A stretch of DNA of 64,000 nucleotides from Congregibacter litoralis KT71 (GCF_000153125.2 NZ_CM002299.1:3885338-3949337), one strand, 5' to 3'; counted from the stretch's first letter, positions 8,817-17,495 are shown. Notes: generated from the letters alone by a model not told the origin. Translations and numbers: made by a program.

Positions 8817-10370
8817 CTAGCGAGAAACAGACAGCATGTATTGGGCGACTGCCAGCCGGGTTTCTTCATCCAGATAGTCCTGCTTGGGCATTTCCGGATA
8901 GTCCTCCCGCTTCTTCACGGGCGCCGCAATGTACTCAGCAAGGCCATGGGGGTTATCCATGTACAGCGCCTGAATGATCTTTACCGGCGGGCCTATCATG
9001 CGGCCTTCGTAGGTGTGACAACCGGCGCAGATACCCAGGTAGGCAATCTTTCCACGCTCACCGGGCTCGATCACTCGCGGCTCCACGGGCGGCATCAGAT
9101 AATTGCCGATATTCCTGGTGCTCGTGAAGTCGCACTCGTTAAAGTCATCAATGCCCGAGTGGACATAGCGGTGACGATTGATGATACAGCTCTCGTTGCT
9201 GGGCCCGATGGCGAAGATATCGGGGTTACCGCTCTTCAGGTCCGCGAGCATCAGCCCCTTGATTTCGGGAATCGTCTCGTAACCATTGTTGTGCATGGTG
9301 TTGTTGAGAATCATGAGTCGATCGGAGTTGGGATCGGCTTCGGGATCGACGGTCACATTGGTCAGCTGCGCCGCGGTATTGTGATCCACGGTCATGATGC
9401 CCACGGTCTTGTTGTTGGTGATGATGTTGCCCTCAATCACCACATCATCCGCCGCCATAATCATGATGCCGGTGCCGGCGGGAATACCGCCTACGGTGGA
9501 ACCCGGCGCACCGAAGTTGGGTGTATTGTTATCCGAGATCCAGTTGTTGCGGATGATGACATCATAGGTTGTTTTGATCGGCAGTCCCGGGGTGATGAAG
9601 GCCAGAACACCACCGGTGTTGTTGTACACGAAGTTGCTTTCGACAATGGCGTGCCGGCTGTTCTCGATCTCGATGCCCGCGACGCTGTCGAACACTTCGT
9701 TATACGCCACGTGGATGTTGTCACTCATACCTACGTAGATTGCCGCGTCTTCAATACCGGAAACCACGTTGTGCTCAACCACCCCATTGGTACCCAGCTG
9801 GGGAAAAATGCCGTAGACCCCGGTATCGACAATGATATTGTCGCGAATTTCAAAGTTATTCCCCGCCTGGCTCATGATCGCATTGCCCTTGTATTGGGTA
9901 ATCATGAAGCCTTCTACAACGATGTTATTGCCGGAAAAGAGAATCGCGTCATTCAGCGTACCTTCACCGTCCAGCGTTGCCCGTTCTGAGCCTTTGACAA
10001 TGCCGATGAGTCGAATGCCATCCTTGTCGATGTAAACCGTCTCACTGTAGCTGCCGGGCATGACGTGAATGGTGGTGCCCGGCTCGGCCGCGATGACCGC
10101 TTCCTGTATCGATTCACCATCGTTCACCGTTACAACCATATCGGACATGGGAGGGCCGGCGACAAACTTGCTGCTGCCTTGCACGACCAGCTCTCTCGCG
10201 GCGGCGACGTCCTCGGCGGCGGCACCCCCCGCGGAGCTCCCACCGTAGCTCGCGCCGCTACCGGCACTGGTGATCACCGGCGCTGAGCCGCCGGTTTTTT
10301 TGCCGAACTGCAGCCCCGCCACAAAGGCAACGGCTATCAAGACAACGACGAAGATTTTTCCTGTACTCAT
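8817..10370 (-). CDS. Parallel beta-helix protein fused to a C-terminal cytochrome c domain
   Basis: A 517-residue exported protein. Residues 6-24 form a hydrophobic signal or anchor. Residues about 85-370 are right-handed parallel beta-helix repeats of the NosD/pectate-lyase type, with many Asn-rich turns such as NNFEIRDNIIVD. A two-Cys segment (SCIINRHRY and NECDF) follows. Residues about 425-517 are a class I cytochrome c with CAGCH at 448-452 and a likely axial Met in YPEMPKQ (about 494). It is the last gene of a three-gene operon and overlaps the peroxidase-like gene by 4 bp. Such repeat proteins are known next to haem proteins, but their function is unknown. I infer an extracytoplasmic electron-transfer or carbohydrate-related role. 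Confidence 0.85.
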   Translation of the reverse strand: MSTGKIFVVVLIAVAFVAGLQFGKKTGGSAPVITSAGSGASYGGSSAGGAAAEDVAAARELVVQGSSKFVAGPPMSDMVVTVNDGESIQEAVIAAEPGTTIHVMPGSYSETVYIDKDGIRLIGIVKGSERATLDGEGTLNDAILFSGNNIVVEGFMITQYKGNAIMSQAGNNFEIRDNIIVDTGVYGIFPQLGTNGVVEHNVVSGIEDAAIYVGMSDNIHVAYNEVFDSVAGIEIENSRHAIVESNFVYNNTGGVLAFITPGLPIKTTYDVIIRNNWISDNNTPNFGAPGSTVGGIPAGTGIMIMAADDVVIEGNIITNNKTVGIMTVDHNTAAQLTNVTVDPEADPNSDRLMILNNTMHNNGYETIPEIKGLMLADLKSGNPDIFAIGPSNESCIINRHRYVHSGIDDFNECDFTSTRNIGNYLMPPVEPRVIEPGERGKIAYLGICAGCHTYEGRMIGPPVKIIQALYMDNPHGLAEYIAAPVKKREDYPEMPKQDYLDEETRLAVAQYMLSVSR

Positions 10371-11755
10371 GATGATGCTCCGAGAGGCTGCTCTACTCGA
10401 TCGCGCGAGCTATCGGCGATGCTTGGAGAGTGTTGCGAACTATTGTTGGTATTGTTCAACGGCGATATGCCGATGGGGGGTAGTCCCGAGGGCACCCGTT
10501 GGGGAATCGCCGGGGTAAAGGTTTCGTCAGTCAGTGCGCCGAGGAAGTCCACGAGACGGTCGAGTTCTTCGTCGCTGAGATTCGGCTCCCAAATATGCCA
10601 GTGAATATGCATATCGACACCCGGGGGCACGGCGTGACCGCGTCCGCCAGTGTAAAAAGCCACGGCCTCTCTCAGGGTCTCGAAGCGACCCGAGTGCATG
10701 TAAGGCGCAGTCTTGGCGATGTTGCGCAGCGTGGGCACTTTAAAGCCGCCCTTCATTTTCGGCGCCTTCCAGATCGCCTCCGCGCCCACATCCAAGGGCA
10801 GCCCCTCAGGCTCGGGCGAGCCGATGACCGCCACTTGCTGGTTGGTGAACAATGGTGGTGTGTGACATTCGGCGCAGCGGGCGACGAAGGAGCGAAAGAC
10901 GTTCATGCCCTCGATTTCCCTCTCACTCAGAGCAGCATGATAGCCATGGGCGTAGCGGTCGTAGCGGCTATTCAGAGAAATCAGCGATGTTTGAAAGGCC
11001 GCAAGCGCCCGGTAAACCTGTTGCAGATTGATCTCTTCGACCTTTGCCTCGGGAAACGCCTCCTTAAACAGCCGACGATAGGCCTCGCTGCCCTGGAGGG
11101 TGGCCAGCAGTTGCGCAGGGTTGTTAGCCATCTCTTCGGGCGAATAGAGGGGCCCCTGGGCCTGTTCTTCCAGACTATCGGCACGGGCATCCCAAAAAAG
11201 ATGCTTGAGAAAGGCGACATTCCAGAGCGTTGGCGAGGAGCGCCCCACGGCATGACCCGCAATACCGACGGCGCGGGCCCGGCCATCACTGAAGCCCAAC
11301 TCGGGATGATGACAGCTCGCACAGGACGTGGAGCCATCCCCGGACAGCGCCGGGTCAAAAAACAGATAGCGGCCAAGATCGATCTGCTGGGGACGAAAGC
11401 CATCGCGATGCGCCGGCAACGCGGTCTGGGTACCCCCCACCCCCTGATCCTGTAGGGAATCGTAGAACTGATACATATTCCGGAGCTCACAGACACCGGC
11501 CCCGGTCTTTTCAAAGCTCGGCGGGCAGCGATCGCTCAGGGCGATCGCCTGCTCCCGAGGATCAGCGTCGCGCTCTGCCGCTGACTCAAATGCCGCAACG
11601 GCACGCGTAACCACACCCCGGTCACCGGCGGCCGGGGCGCTTACCCCAGCCAGGTCACTTGAACGCGAGCTCATGACCACCAGCGCCAGTAGCGCCGGAA
11701 TGACCGCAGCGACCAGAAGCCTCTGACTCGCAGATTTGCTCAGGTCATCACTCAT
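10367..11755 (-). CDS. Di-haem cytochrome c peroxidase / MauG-family protein
   Basis: A 462-residue protein with a membrane segment near residues 12-28, so exported or anchored. Haem motifs are CASCH at 145-149 and CAECH at 294-298, the spacing of bacterial di-haem peroxidases and MauG. The conserved surroundings are present: LGRYLFFDPALS, GRSSPTLWN, VPTLRNIAKTAPYMHSG. The family reduces H2O2 or performs long-range oxidation of a protein or small-molecule partner. Given tight coupling (ATGA overlaps on both sides) to a c4-like cytochrome and a beta-helix cytochrome, I infer that it acts on, or with, these partners. A Ser/Asn-rich low-complexity tail extends past the fold. Confidence 0.88.
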   Translation of the reverse strand: MSDDLSKSASQRLLVAAVIPALLALVVMSSRSSDLAGVSAPAAGDRGVVTRAVAAFESAAERDADPREQAIALSDRCPPSFEKTGAGVCELRNMYQFYDSLQDQGVGGTQTALPAHRDGFRPQQIDLGRYLFFDPALSGDGSTSCASCHHPELGFSDGRARAVGIAGHAVGRSSPTLWNVAFLKHLFWDARADSLEEQAQGPLYSPEEMANNPAQLLATLQGSEAYRRLFKEAFPEAKVEEINLQQVYRALAAFQTSLISLNSRYDRYAHGYHAALSEREIEGMNVFRSFVARCAECHTPPLFTNQQVAVIGSPEPEGLPLDVGAEAIWKAPKMKGGFKVPTLRNIAKTAPYMHSGRFETLREAVAFYTGGRGHAVPPGVDMHIHWHIWEPNLSDEELDRLVDFLGALTDETFTPAIPQRVPSGLPPIGISPLNNTNNSSQHSPSIADSSRDRVEQPLGASS

Positions 11756-12459
11756 TGCGAAAGAAGATACCCAATAACGTCATCGAGATCTTTTTCGGTG
11801 CTCAGCATGGTCGCCATCATCTGCATCTGGCGGCCAAGACGGTCGTCCTCGTGGGAACCCCGAATGCCCTCGGCAAAGTTTTGGTACTGCCTGCGGAGAT
11901 AGGCGGCATCAAGACCTGCGAGGCGCGGCGCATTCATACTGGGGTTTCCCTTACCGCCGGGACCGTGGCAGGCGCCGCAGGCGGCGTTGTACTGCACTTC
12001 ACCGTTTCGTTGGTCATGCCCGGTGACGGCGGACGTCGTTGCAGCGGGCAGGCTTCCTATATAAGCAACCACATTAGTCACTGCCGTCTCGTCGGCAAGC
12101 AAGGCAGCCATGCCCTGCATTTGTTTGCCGAAGAGGTCCCGGGGATCGTTACCGCGAACACCGGATTTAAAGTGATGGAGCTGACGCTTCAGATAATCGC
12201 CATCCTGTCCCGCCAGTGCAGGGGCGTTCATGGCCGCAACGCCGGCGCCATCGGCTCCGTGACAGGTGATGCAGGGCGCGTAGAGGCTCTCGCCCACGGC
12301 AGTGTCCGCAGCATACAAAGAGGCGGAAAAGCTCACGCAGAGGGCGCTCAAAATCCGCACAACGGTTCTGGCAAGAGCGCGGCGATTACACCAATTTGAG
12401 CGAATAATAATGTCTAAGCTGTTTATTGCGCCGCTTTTGCCCGGCCGAATATGGATCAT
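11752..12459 (-). CDS. Di-haem cytochrome c4-like protein
   Basis: 235 residues with an N-terminal signal peptide; the predicted cut follows SFSASLYA near residue 50. There are two similar class I cytochrome halves. The first has CITCH (63-67) and GKQMQGMAALL, and the second CGACH (161-165) and GRQMQMMATML, so each haem has a nearby Met as sixth ligand. This is the cytochrome c4 plan: a periplasmic electron shuttle. It is the first gene of the operon and overlaps the next gene by 4 bp. It would feed or drain electrons for the peroxidase-like and beta-helix partners. The start codon is uncertain because the region before the signal peptide is long. Confidence 0.87.
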   Translation of the reverse strand: MIHIRPGKSGAINSLDIIIRSNWCNRRALARTVVRILSALCVSFSASLYAADTAVGESLYAPCITCHGADGAGVAAMNAPALAGQDGDYLKRQLHHFKSGVRGNDPRDLFGKQMQGMAALLADETAVTNVVAYIGSLPAATTSAVTGHDQRNGEVQYNAACGACHGPGGKGNPSMNAPRLAGLDAAYLRRQYQNFAEGIRGSHEDDRLGRQMQMMATMLSTEKDLDDVIGYLLSQ

Positions 12460-12473
12460 TGGTTTTATCTCTG

Positions 12474-12489
12474 CCGCGATACATCGCGG
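12474..12489. promoter_or_regulatory. Inverted repeat upstream of the cytochrome operon
   Basis: Two perfect 7-bp arms (CCGCGAT and ATCGCGG) are separated by 2 bp, 15 nt before the first cytochrome start. Size and position suit a dimeric repressor operator or a leader hairpin; no regulator can be assigned. Confidence 0.35.
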
Positions 12490-12689
12490 ACTGAATGCCC
12501 GAAAGAAGGCCTATTGTCGTTGTTTTGTCCGCTAAATCTTCCGTATTTCAAAAATCCGTCAGCATTTGAGGGCCGTTTTTGGAAAAAACGGCAGGAACAC
12601 GACTCTTTTTAACCAAAACTTCGGTCACAGCCTCTTTGGATTAACGTAAGCAGACCCGTGGCGATTAGCCCCCGGACGCTCATCGGTAG

Positions 12690-12712
12690 TATATTAGAGA
12701 AATATAATATCA
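12690..12712 (+). promoter_or_regulatory. -10 element and AT-rich imperfect inverted repeat before the rhodanese gene
   Basis: A perfect TATAAT at 12703-12708 lies inside an AT-rich imperfect dyad (TATATTAG...ATATAATA), 22 nt before the ATG at 12730. No good -35 is visible. An operator overlapping the -10 element would give repression. A sulfide-responsive ArsR-type site is a guess from the rhodanese product. Confidence 0.4.
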
Positions 12713-12729
12713 GCCGATGCGCAATTGCC

Positions 12730-13515
12730 ATGACAGACAAAATGACCTTTCAACAACGAGGCCTTTTTCAGCAGGGATATCAGGAATACAGCCCCGAACA
12801 ACTACGACAATTGGAGTGGGGTTTACGATTTACCCCCTTTGCCTGCTCCGCGATCACCGCCTACGGGCTCTTTACGGCGCAGCCTATGGTGCTGTTTGCC
12901 GTGGCGACTCTGGGTATCTGGGCGTTTCTAGCGCCAGCCGCACATCCTATGGACCTGCTGTACAACCATCTCGTGCGCCACATCACCGGCGCAGTAGCTC
13001 TTCCGGAAAACCCCTTTCAGAGACGCCTGGCCTGTCTTGCCGCCGGCGTTATGAACTTTGTCGCTGCGGTGCTGTTTACCGCCAATCTCCCGACGGCTGC
13101 TCTGGGGGTGGGTCTGGCGCTTCTGATGCTTCAGGCGATTGTTATCTTCACGCACTTCTGCGTGCTGTCCTGGATGTATGAAGGGCTGATGCGCATTCTG
13201 GGGAAATGGAACGCACCCATCGCTCTTGACGAGGCAGAAGCCCTCCTTCGCGATGGCGCAAAACTCGTCGATGTGCGCAGCGCCAATGAATTTGCCCGCG
13301 ACGCCCTACCGGGAGCAACAAATGTTCCCGTGGAACACATCGAGCAAAACTGCGAGCAATTTGCGAATGGCGTTTATCTGTTCTACTGCGCCAGCGGGAC
13401 TCGCAGTCAAATCGCCACAGAAAAACTTCGCGCCGCGGGAGCAACCGCAGTTTATGACCTGGGCAGTAAATCCAGAGCGTCCACGTTGGCCAGAAGCGAA
13501 GACGCAAAAAAGTGA
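12730..13515 (+). CDS. DUF4395 membrane protein with C-terminal rhodanese domain
   Basis: About 261 residues. The N-terminal half has several hydrophobic segments of the DUF4395 type (FTPFACSAITAYGLF, VLFAVATLGIWAFL, AAGVMNFVAAVLF, LLMLQAIVIFTHFCVLSW). The C-terminal half is a rhodanese domain: LVDVRSANEF, LPGATNVPVEHI, and the active-site loop YCASGTRS with the persulfide-carrying Cys. It is likely a cytoplasmic-membrane protein handling sulfane sulfur on the inner face. An upstream GTG at 12658 would add 24 residues, but a TATAAT lies between it and the ATG at 12730, so I prefer the later start. It is divergent from the cytochrome operon. Confidence 0.78.
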   Translation: MTDKMTFQQRGLFQQGYQEYSPEQLRQLEWGLRFTPFACSAITAYGLFTAQPMVLFAVATLGIWAFLAPAAHPMDLLYNHLVRHITGAVALPENPFQRRLACLAAGVMNFVAAVLFTANLPTAALGVGLALLMLQAIVIFTHFCVLSWMYEGLMRILGKWNAPIALDEAEALLRDGAKLVDVRSANEFARDALPGATNVPVEHIEQNCEQFANGVYLFYCASGTRSQIATEKLRAAGATAVYDLGSKSRASTLARSEDAKK

Positions 13516-13531
13516 CGGGTTGGACTAGCGG

Positions 13532-13562
13532 GCGGTGCGATTCATGGACCACCCCGCACCGC
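13532..13562. terminator. Hairpin between convergent genes
   Basis: Arms GCGGTGCG (13532-13539) and CGCACCGC (13555-13562) pair perfectly in the 49-bp gap between the rhodanese gene and the AraC-type regulator. No T-run follows, so it may be a weak or rho-assisted terminator. Confidence 0.4.
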
Positions 13563-13564
13563 AG

Positions 13565-14608
13565 CTATGAGAGTTCTTGACTGTTCTGACGGTGCGCTTT
13601 TCGCCAGGCCGTAGGCGTTTGGCCCTGTATCTCTCTAAACGCTTTATTAAATGAGCTCAGAGATCGAAAGCCGGCATCCATCGCGATTGTCAGCACCGGC
13701 AGATGATCCTCCCCAGAGTTCGACAGCCTGCTCGCCGTTTCACGAATACGATAGCTGTTGAGAAAATCACTAAAGTTCCTATACCCCAAGGCTCCGTTGA
13801 TGGTGCGTCGCAAACGGTACTCGGGAACCTCCAACTTCTGAGCCAGACCGCCGATACTCAGCCCCATCTCCCGCCAGGCACGATTGTCTTCCATGAAAGC
13901 CTGCAAACGTGCCGCCAATTCGCCATCCACCGGGGGCTCTGTTGCAGTAGCTGCCTCCGTCAGGACAGTCTGGGCTACCTGCGTAGTAAACAGCACGCCG
14001 GGCCGATACTGAAGCAGCGCCCCGTTTACGGCCAGGAGCAGTGCCGCAGGGGGGAGGTACTCCAGTACGTATAGCCAGGGCGCGCCGGGAAAGAGGACCT
14101 CTCGCGACAGAATCAGAATAAAGAGATAGCTGCCATTCACGCCGACAAACCAGAGGCGAAGTCGACGGCGGGTCTCCACCAGATCTGTCCTCCAGTGACG
14201 GACGATCACCCAGAGGGTGAGGGCCAAAATGACGAACTCGAGGAACTGGGGCAGGTCCATGAACAGCCATCGCCACTCATTCACCGACAGCAAAGCGCCC
14301 AGCAAAGGCATAAACACGGTGAATTTCACCAGGGACAGCTGCCAGGCGCGCAGGCGAAAGCGGTCATCAAAAATACTCAGACTCAGCAACCAGAAAACAC
14401 CCGGGGCGGCGGTTTGGACCGTCGAGGCAAGGAGGGTAAAAGGCGTATTACTCAACACCGGGGACAGCAGGTAGCCAATGATGGCCACCATAAAGAGGGC
14501 AAACAGCTTTTCGCTTGTGCCCCAGGAAGCCTGGCGCAGCAACAGCAACAGTCCCAGAAGAACCTGGGACAGGCTAAATCCAATAGCAGCGATAAGTAGG
14601 TCTGGCAT
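13565..14608 (-). CDS. AraC-family regulator with N-terminal membrane domain
   Basis: 347 residues. The first about 200 form six or seven hydrophobic helices (for example AAIGFSLSQVLLGLLLLL and FLEFVILALTLWVIV). The last about 100 are an AraC-type double helix-turn-helix: LSIGGLAQKLEVPEYRLRR, FSDFLNSYRIRETASRL, then MDAGFRSLSSFNKAFREI and TPTAWRK. This arrangement places a DNA-binding domain on the inner face of the membrane, with the membrane part as sensor. The signal and the targets are unknown. It is convergent with the rhodanese gene and shares the minus strand with the small gene upstream at 14810, without tight coupling. Confidence 0.87.
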   Translation of the reverse strand: MPDLLIAAIGFSLSQVLLGLLLLLRQASWGTSEKLFALFMVAIIGYLLSPVLSNTPFTLLASTVQTAAPGVFWLLSLSIFDDRFRLRAWQLSLVKFTVFMPLLGALLSVNEWRWLFMDLPQFLEFVILALTLWVIVRHWRTDLVETRRRLRLWFVGVNGSYLFILILSREVLFPGAPWLYVLEYLPPAALLLAVNGALLQYRPGVLFTTQVAQTVLTEAATATEPPVDGELAARLQAFMEDNRAWREMGLSIGGLAQKLEVPEYRLRRTINGALGYRNFSDFLNSYRIRETASRLSNSGEDHLPVLTIAMDAGFRSLSSFNKAFREIQGQTPTAWRKAHRQNSQELS

Positions 14609-14809
14609 GCGCTTCCTTTTTAGGGAAGGCGCATCATAGCAAGGGTGCTACTGAAACCAGCGGAACGGGTCTCCGCCGGGGCGAGGGAGCAAAAAAGGGG
14701 GAGGAAAAGAAAGAGAACAAAGAAAGAGGTTAGTAGGGAGCCCTCAAACGCCGGCGCATTGCAGCCTGATCCGTCTGCAGCGCAGTACCGTTAGCCATCG
14801 ATGAACCGA

Positions 14810-15010
14810 TTACTCATCTTCTTTCTCGATCGAGAGGTCTATCTTCTCACCATGGGCCGCATACCATTCCTCCCACTCCCAGGGGGTCATGGTGCGTGGC
14901 GTCGCTCCGGACATGGCGCGCCGAAATGCTCTGGCGCGCAGTGAGTTATCCGTGGGACGGGAATTATCGTTGAGCACGTTTTCTATCAGCTGCTGGGTAC
15001 GACTTTTCAT
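14810..15010 (-). CDS. Small hypothetical protein (66 aa)
   Basis: A 66-residue soluble, charged protein that I do not recognise. It has an N-terminal amphipathic helix (KSRTQQLIENVLND), a basic middle with several Arg (RARAFRRAM) and a Trp-rich acidic tail (TPWEWEEWYAAHG, then DLSIEKEDE). The ATG at 15010 has GGAG 9 nt upstream, which supports translation. A longer frame from 15055 lacks such a site. There is no signal peptide or membrane segment. It is divergent from the hydroxyacid dehydrogenase. Confidence 0.55.
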   Translation of the reverse strand: MKSRTQQLIENVLNDNSRPTDNSLRARAFRRAMSGATPRTMTPWEWEEWYAAHGEKIDLSIEKEDE

Positions 15011-15222
15011 GGACGATACTCCGGTCTCTGCGCACCGAGCGTTGCGCTCAGGCATTTGTTATTGGCTATGACGTTACGCGCGGTCTCGGGGATTAGATTG
15101 ATGCTTTCTTTCGGCCCCCTCTTTTGCTCGCGTTTTGTTCACCTTTCGATTGTCGCTGATATGACAGTCTCCATCCGTCCCCTGGGGTAAGCTTTGTAAA
15201 AATTATAAAAGGAAGCATGACC

Positions 15223-16167
15223 ATGTCCTCAGCCATCATCGTTACAGCACGAGCCTTTCCTGCAGCTATCCAGGAACCCCTCAGTACCCTCGGCGAGGTG
15301 CGCGTCTTCGACACCGGCGCACCCGAAGAGAGCCTCAAGGGTGCGACGGTCTGGCTGGGTACCGCCGTAGACCCCGTGTCCCGAGAACTGATCGCGAGCT
15401 TTCCCGACTCCCTGGGACTCATTGCAAACCTCGGCGTGGGCACCGATAACGTGGATCTGGTGGCGGCTAAGGAAAGAGGCATCCTGGTGAGCAACACGCC
15501 CGTGGTTACGGAAGATACCGCAGACCTCACCTTTGCCTTATTGCTGGCCACCTGCCGACGTGTCGGCGAATGTGAACGCGCCCTTCGCGGAGGCGACTGG
15601 GCGGGAGGCGCAGCACTCATGGGTCGTCGAGTTCACGGCGCAAAACTCGGCATCATCGGCTTCGGCGCCATTGGGCAGGCCGTGGCGCAGCGTGCCCGGG
15701 GCTTCGACATGGATGTGGGCTATCACGGACCCCGGCGGAAAGCCGATGCCGAAGCATCTACCGGTGCAAGGTGGTACGAATCGCTGGACCAGCTCCTTGA
15801 GGAGTCCGACATCGTCTCCCTCAACTGTCCCCTCACGCAGGCCACACGCCACATCATGAATGAGACATCCCTGGGACTCATGAAGCCCGAGGCCATACTC
15901 ATCAACACGGGTCGCGGTCCCCTCGTGGACGAAGGGGCGCTGGTGGCCGCCCTCCAGGCTGGGCGCCTTGCAGGCGCCGGCCTCGATGTATTTGAGTTTG
16001 AGCCTTCGGTCACACCTGCGCTATTGGAGCTGCCCAACGTCACCCTCCTGCCGCACATCGGCAGCGCCACGGGAGCCTGTCGCAAAGAGATGGTGGGACG
16101 AGCATTCGCCAATGTTCAGGCCTTCCTACAATCGGGCAAGGCCCTGGATCTCTGCACGCCCCGATAA
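15223..16167 (+). CDS. D-2-hydroxyacid dehydrogenase (NAD-dependent)
   Basis: About 314 residues of the D-isomer-specific 2-hydroxyacid dehydrogenase family. The NAD-binding loop is GIIGFGAIGQAV (about 146-151). The catalytic residues are Arg231 in NTGRGPLVDE, Glu260 in VFEFEPS and His278 in LLPHIGSAT. It would interconvert a D-2-hydroxyacid and a 2-ketoacid in the cytoplasm. The substrate (glyoxylate, hydroxypyruvate, or another) is open. The ATG at 15223 has AAGGA 9 nt upstream; the ATG at 15217 is too close to it. It is followed after 23 bp by an FMN-dependent 2-hydroxyacid oxidase, so the two probably share a transcript and a pathway. Confidence 0.88.
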   Translation: MSSAIIVTARAFPAAIQEPLSTLGEVRVFDTGAPEESLKGATVWLGTAVDPVSRELIASFPDSLGLIANLGVGTDNVDLVAAKERGILVSNTPVVTEDTADLTFALLLATCRRVGECERALRGGDWAGGAALMGRRVHGAKLGIIGFGAIGQAVAQRARGFDMDVGYHGPRRKADAEASTGARWYESLDQLLEESDIVSLNCPLTQATRHIMNETSLGLMKPEAILINTGRGPLVDEGALVAALQAGRLAGAGLDVFEFEPSVTPALLELPNVTLLPHIGSATGACRKEMVGRAFANVQAFLQSGKALDLCTPR

Positions 16168-16190
16168 AGCTGGATTATGGGAGCACAACT

Positions 16191-17348
16191 ATGAGTATTT
16201 TTAGTGTAGTCCCGGTAACCGTGAGCGACTACGAGCGGCGCGCCCGACGGTGTTTGCCACGCTTTCTTTACGACTATGCCGCCGGAGGCGCCAACAACGA
16301 AGAGACCCTGTCCGCCAACTGCGCGGACTTTTCAAAGATTCGCCTTCGTCAGCGGGTCATGTATGACGTCTCCCGAGGCAGCACGGACACCACGCTCCTG
16401 GGACAGCCCGCATCCATGCCCCTGGCACTTGCCCCCGTGGGCATGGCGGGCATGTACGCCCGTCGGGGTGAAGTCCAGGCAGCAAAAGCTTCCGAGACCG
16501 TGGGTATCCCCTTCACCGGCTCCACCATGGGCGTGTGCTCCATCAACGAAATCAATGCAGCCACCAACACCGCCGCCTGGTTTCAGCTTTACATGCTGCG
16601 CGATCGTGATTTCGTGCAGGAAATGCTGCAGAACGCCTGGGACTCCGGCACAAGAACCCTGATCTTTACCGTTGATCTGGCGGTGCCCGGGCTGCGATTG
16701 CGAGACTTCAGAAACGGCATGATCGGTGGCGGCTGGATGGGTAAGGCATCCCAGATGCTACAACTGGCCACCAGCCCTGGCTGGGCCTATGACGTCGGCA
16801 TCCGAGGAAAACCCCACTTCCTTGGCAATCTCTCCGGAAAAGTGAAAGACGCTAAAGATCTCAACAGCTACAAGAGTTTTGTGGAGTCCCAGTTCGATCC
16901 CTCAGTCACCTGGGAAGACATCCGCTGGCTCCGCGATCAATGGAAGGGCCAGTTGCTGATCAAAGGCGTGCTGGAGGCTGATGATGCCCGTGCCGCAAGG
17001 GACTGCGGCGCCGAAGGCGTGGTGGTCTCCAACCACGGGGGCCGTCAGTTGGACGCCGTGGCGTCAAGCATCAGCAAACTGCCTGCAGTTGTAGACGCGG
17101 TGGGCAGCGAAACCGAGGTCTTTATCGATGGCGGCATTCGTAGCGGCTTGGACGTCGTGCGCGCGGTGGCGCTGGGTGCTCGGGGAGTCCTCATGGGACG
17201 TCCCTGGATTTATGCCCTGGCCGTGAACGGCGAAGCAGGGGTGCGAAACCTTCTGGAGATCTTTCAGCGAGAGATCGCTATCGCCCTCGCCCTCACCGGG
17301 GTTAACAGTGTTCAGGAACTCAATAGGGAACTCATCGACAGCGAGTAG
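16191..17348 (+). CDS. FMN-dependent alpha-hydroxy-acid oxidase/dehydrogenase (LldD-like)
   Basis: 385 residues forming the FMN TIM-barrel family of L-lactate dehydrogenase, glycolate oxidase and mandelate dehydrogenase. The N-terminal block RFLYDYAAGGANNEETL, the catalytic SNHGGRQLD (His282, Arg285), and the FMN-phosphate loops IDGGIRSGLDVV and ALGARGVLMGRPW are all present. It oxidises an L-2-hydroxyacid to the ketoacid and passes electrons to oxygen or quinone. A GGGAG lies 7 nt before the ATG. Together with the preceding D-specific dehydrogenase it could interconvert isomers through the keto acid; that is inference. Confidence 0.9.
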   Translation: MSIFSVVPVTVSDYERRARRCLPRFLYDYAAGGANNEETLSANCADFSKIRLRQRVMYDVSRGSTDTTLLGQPASMPLALAPVGMAGMYARRGEVQAAKASETVGIPFTGSTMGVCSINEINAATNTAAWFQLYMLRDRDFVQEMLQNAWDSGTRTLIFTVDLAVPGLRLRDFRNGMIGGGWMGKASQMLQLATSPGWAYDVGIRGKPHFLGNLSGKVKDAKDLNSYKSFVESQFDPSVTWEDIRWLRDQWKGQLLIKGVLEADDARAARDCGAEGVVVSNHGGRQLDAVASSISKLPAVVDAVGSETEVFIDGGIRSGLDVVRAVALGARGVLMGRPWIYALAVNGEAGVRNLLEIFQREIAIALALTGVNSVQELNRELIDSE

Positions 17349-17418
17349 GCACTTTGGATTTAACGCACGCCTCCCCTGTAGTGCGCCGCCTCACGCGCCG
17401 GCACAGGCACTCCACCTT

Positions 17419-17444
17419 GCAGTAGTCTACTGCTGCGTTTTTTT
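17419..17444 (+). terminator. 15-bp palindrome followed by T-run; terminator or operator
   Basis: GCAGTAG and CTACTGC form a near-perfect dyad (17419-17433) with a single central base, and seven T follow shortly after. It lies between the hydroxyacid oxidase and the TonB receptor, 63 bp before the receptor start. It can act as a weak terminator or as a regulator-binding site. Confidence 0.4.
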
Positions 17445-17495
17445 GCTACTCTGCGGGGCAGTGTCATCAACTAACTATAAATAGAGGCGTTTCAA

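Noticed and set aside
8841..9989. 382-codon plus-strand frame opposite the beta-helix gene
   Set aside because: Antisense shadow of the repeat-rich beta-helix coding sequence; no recognisable domain.
14640..14740. Purine-rich stretch before the AraC-type gene as a small RNA
   Set aside because: No stem with T-run and no promoter; composition alone is not evidence.
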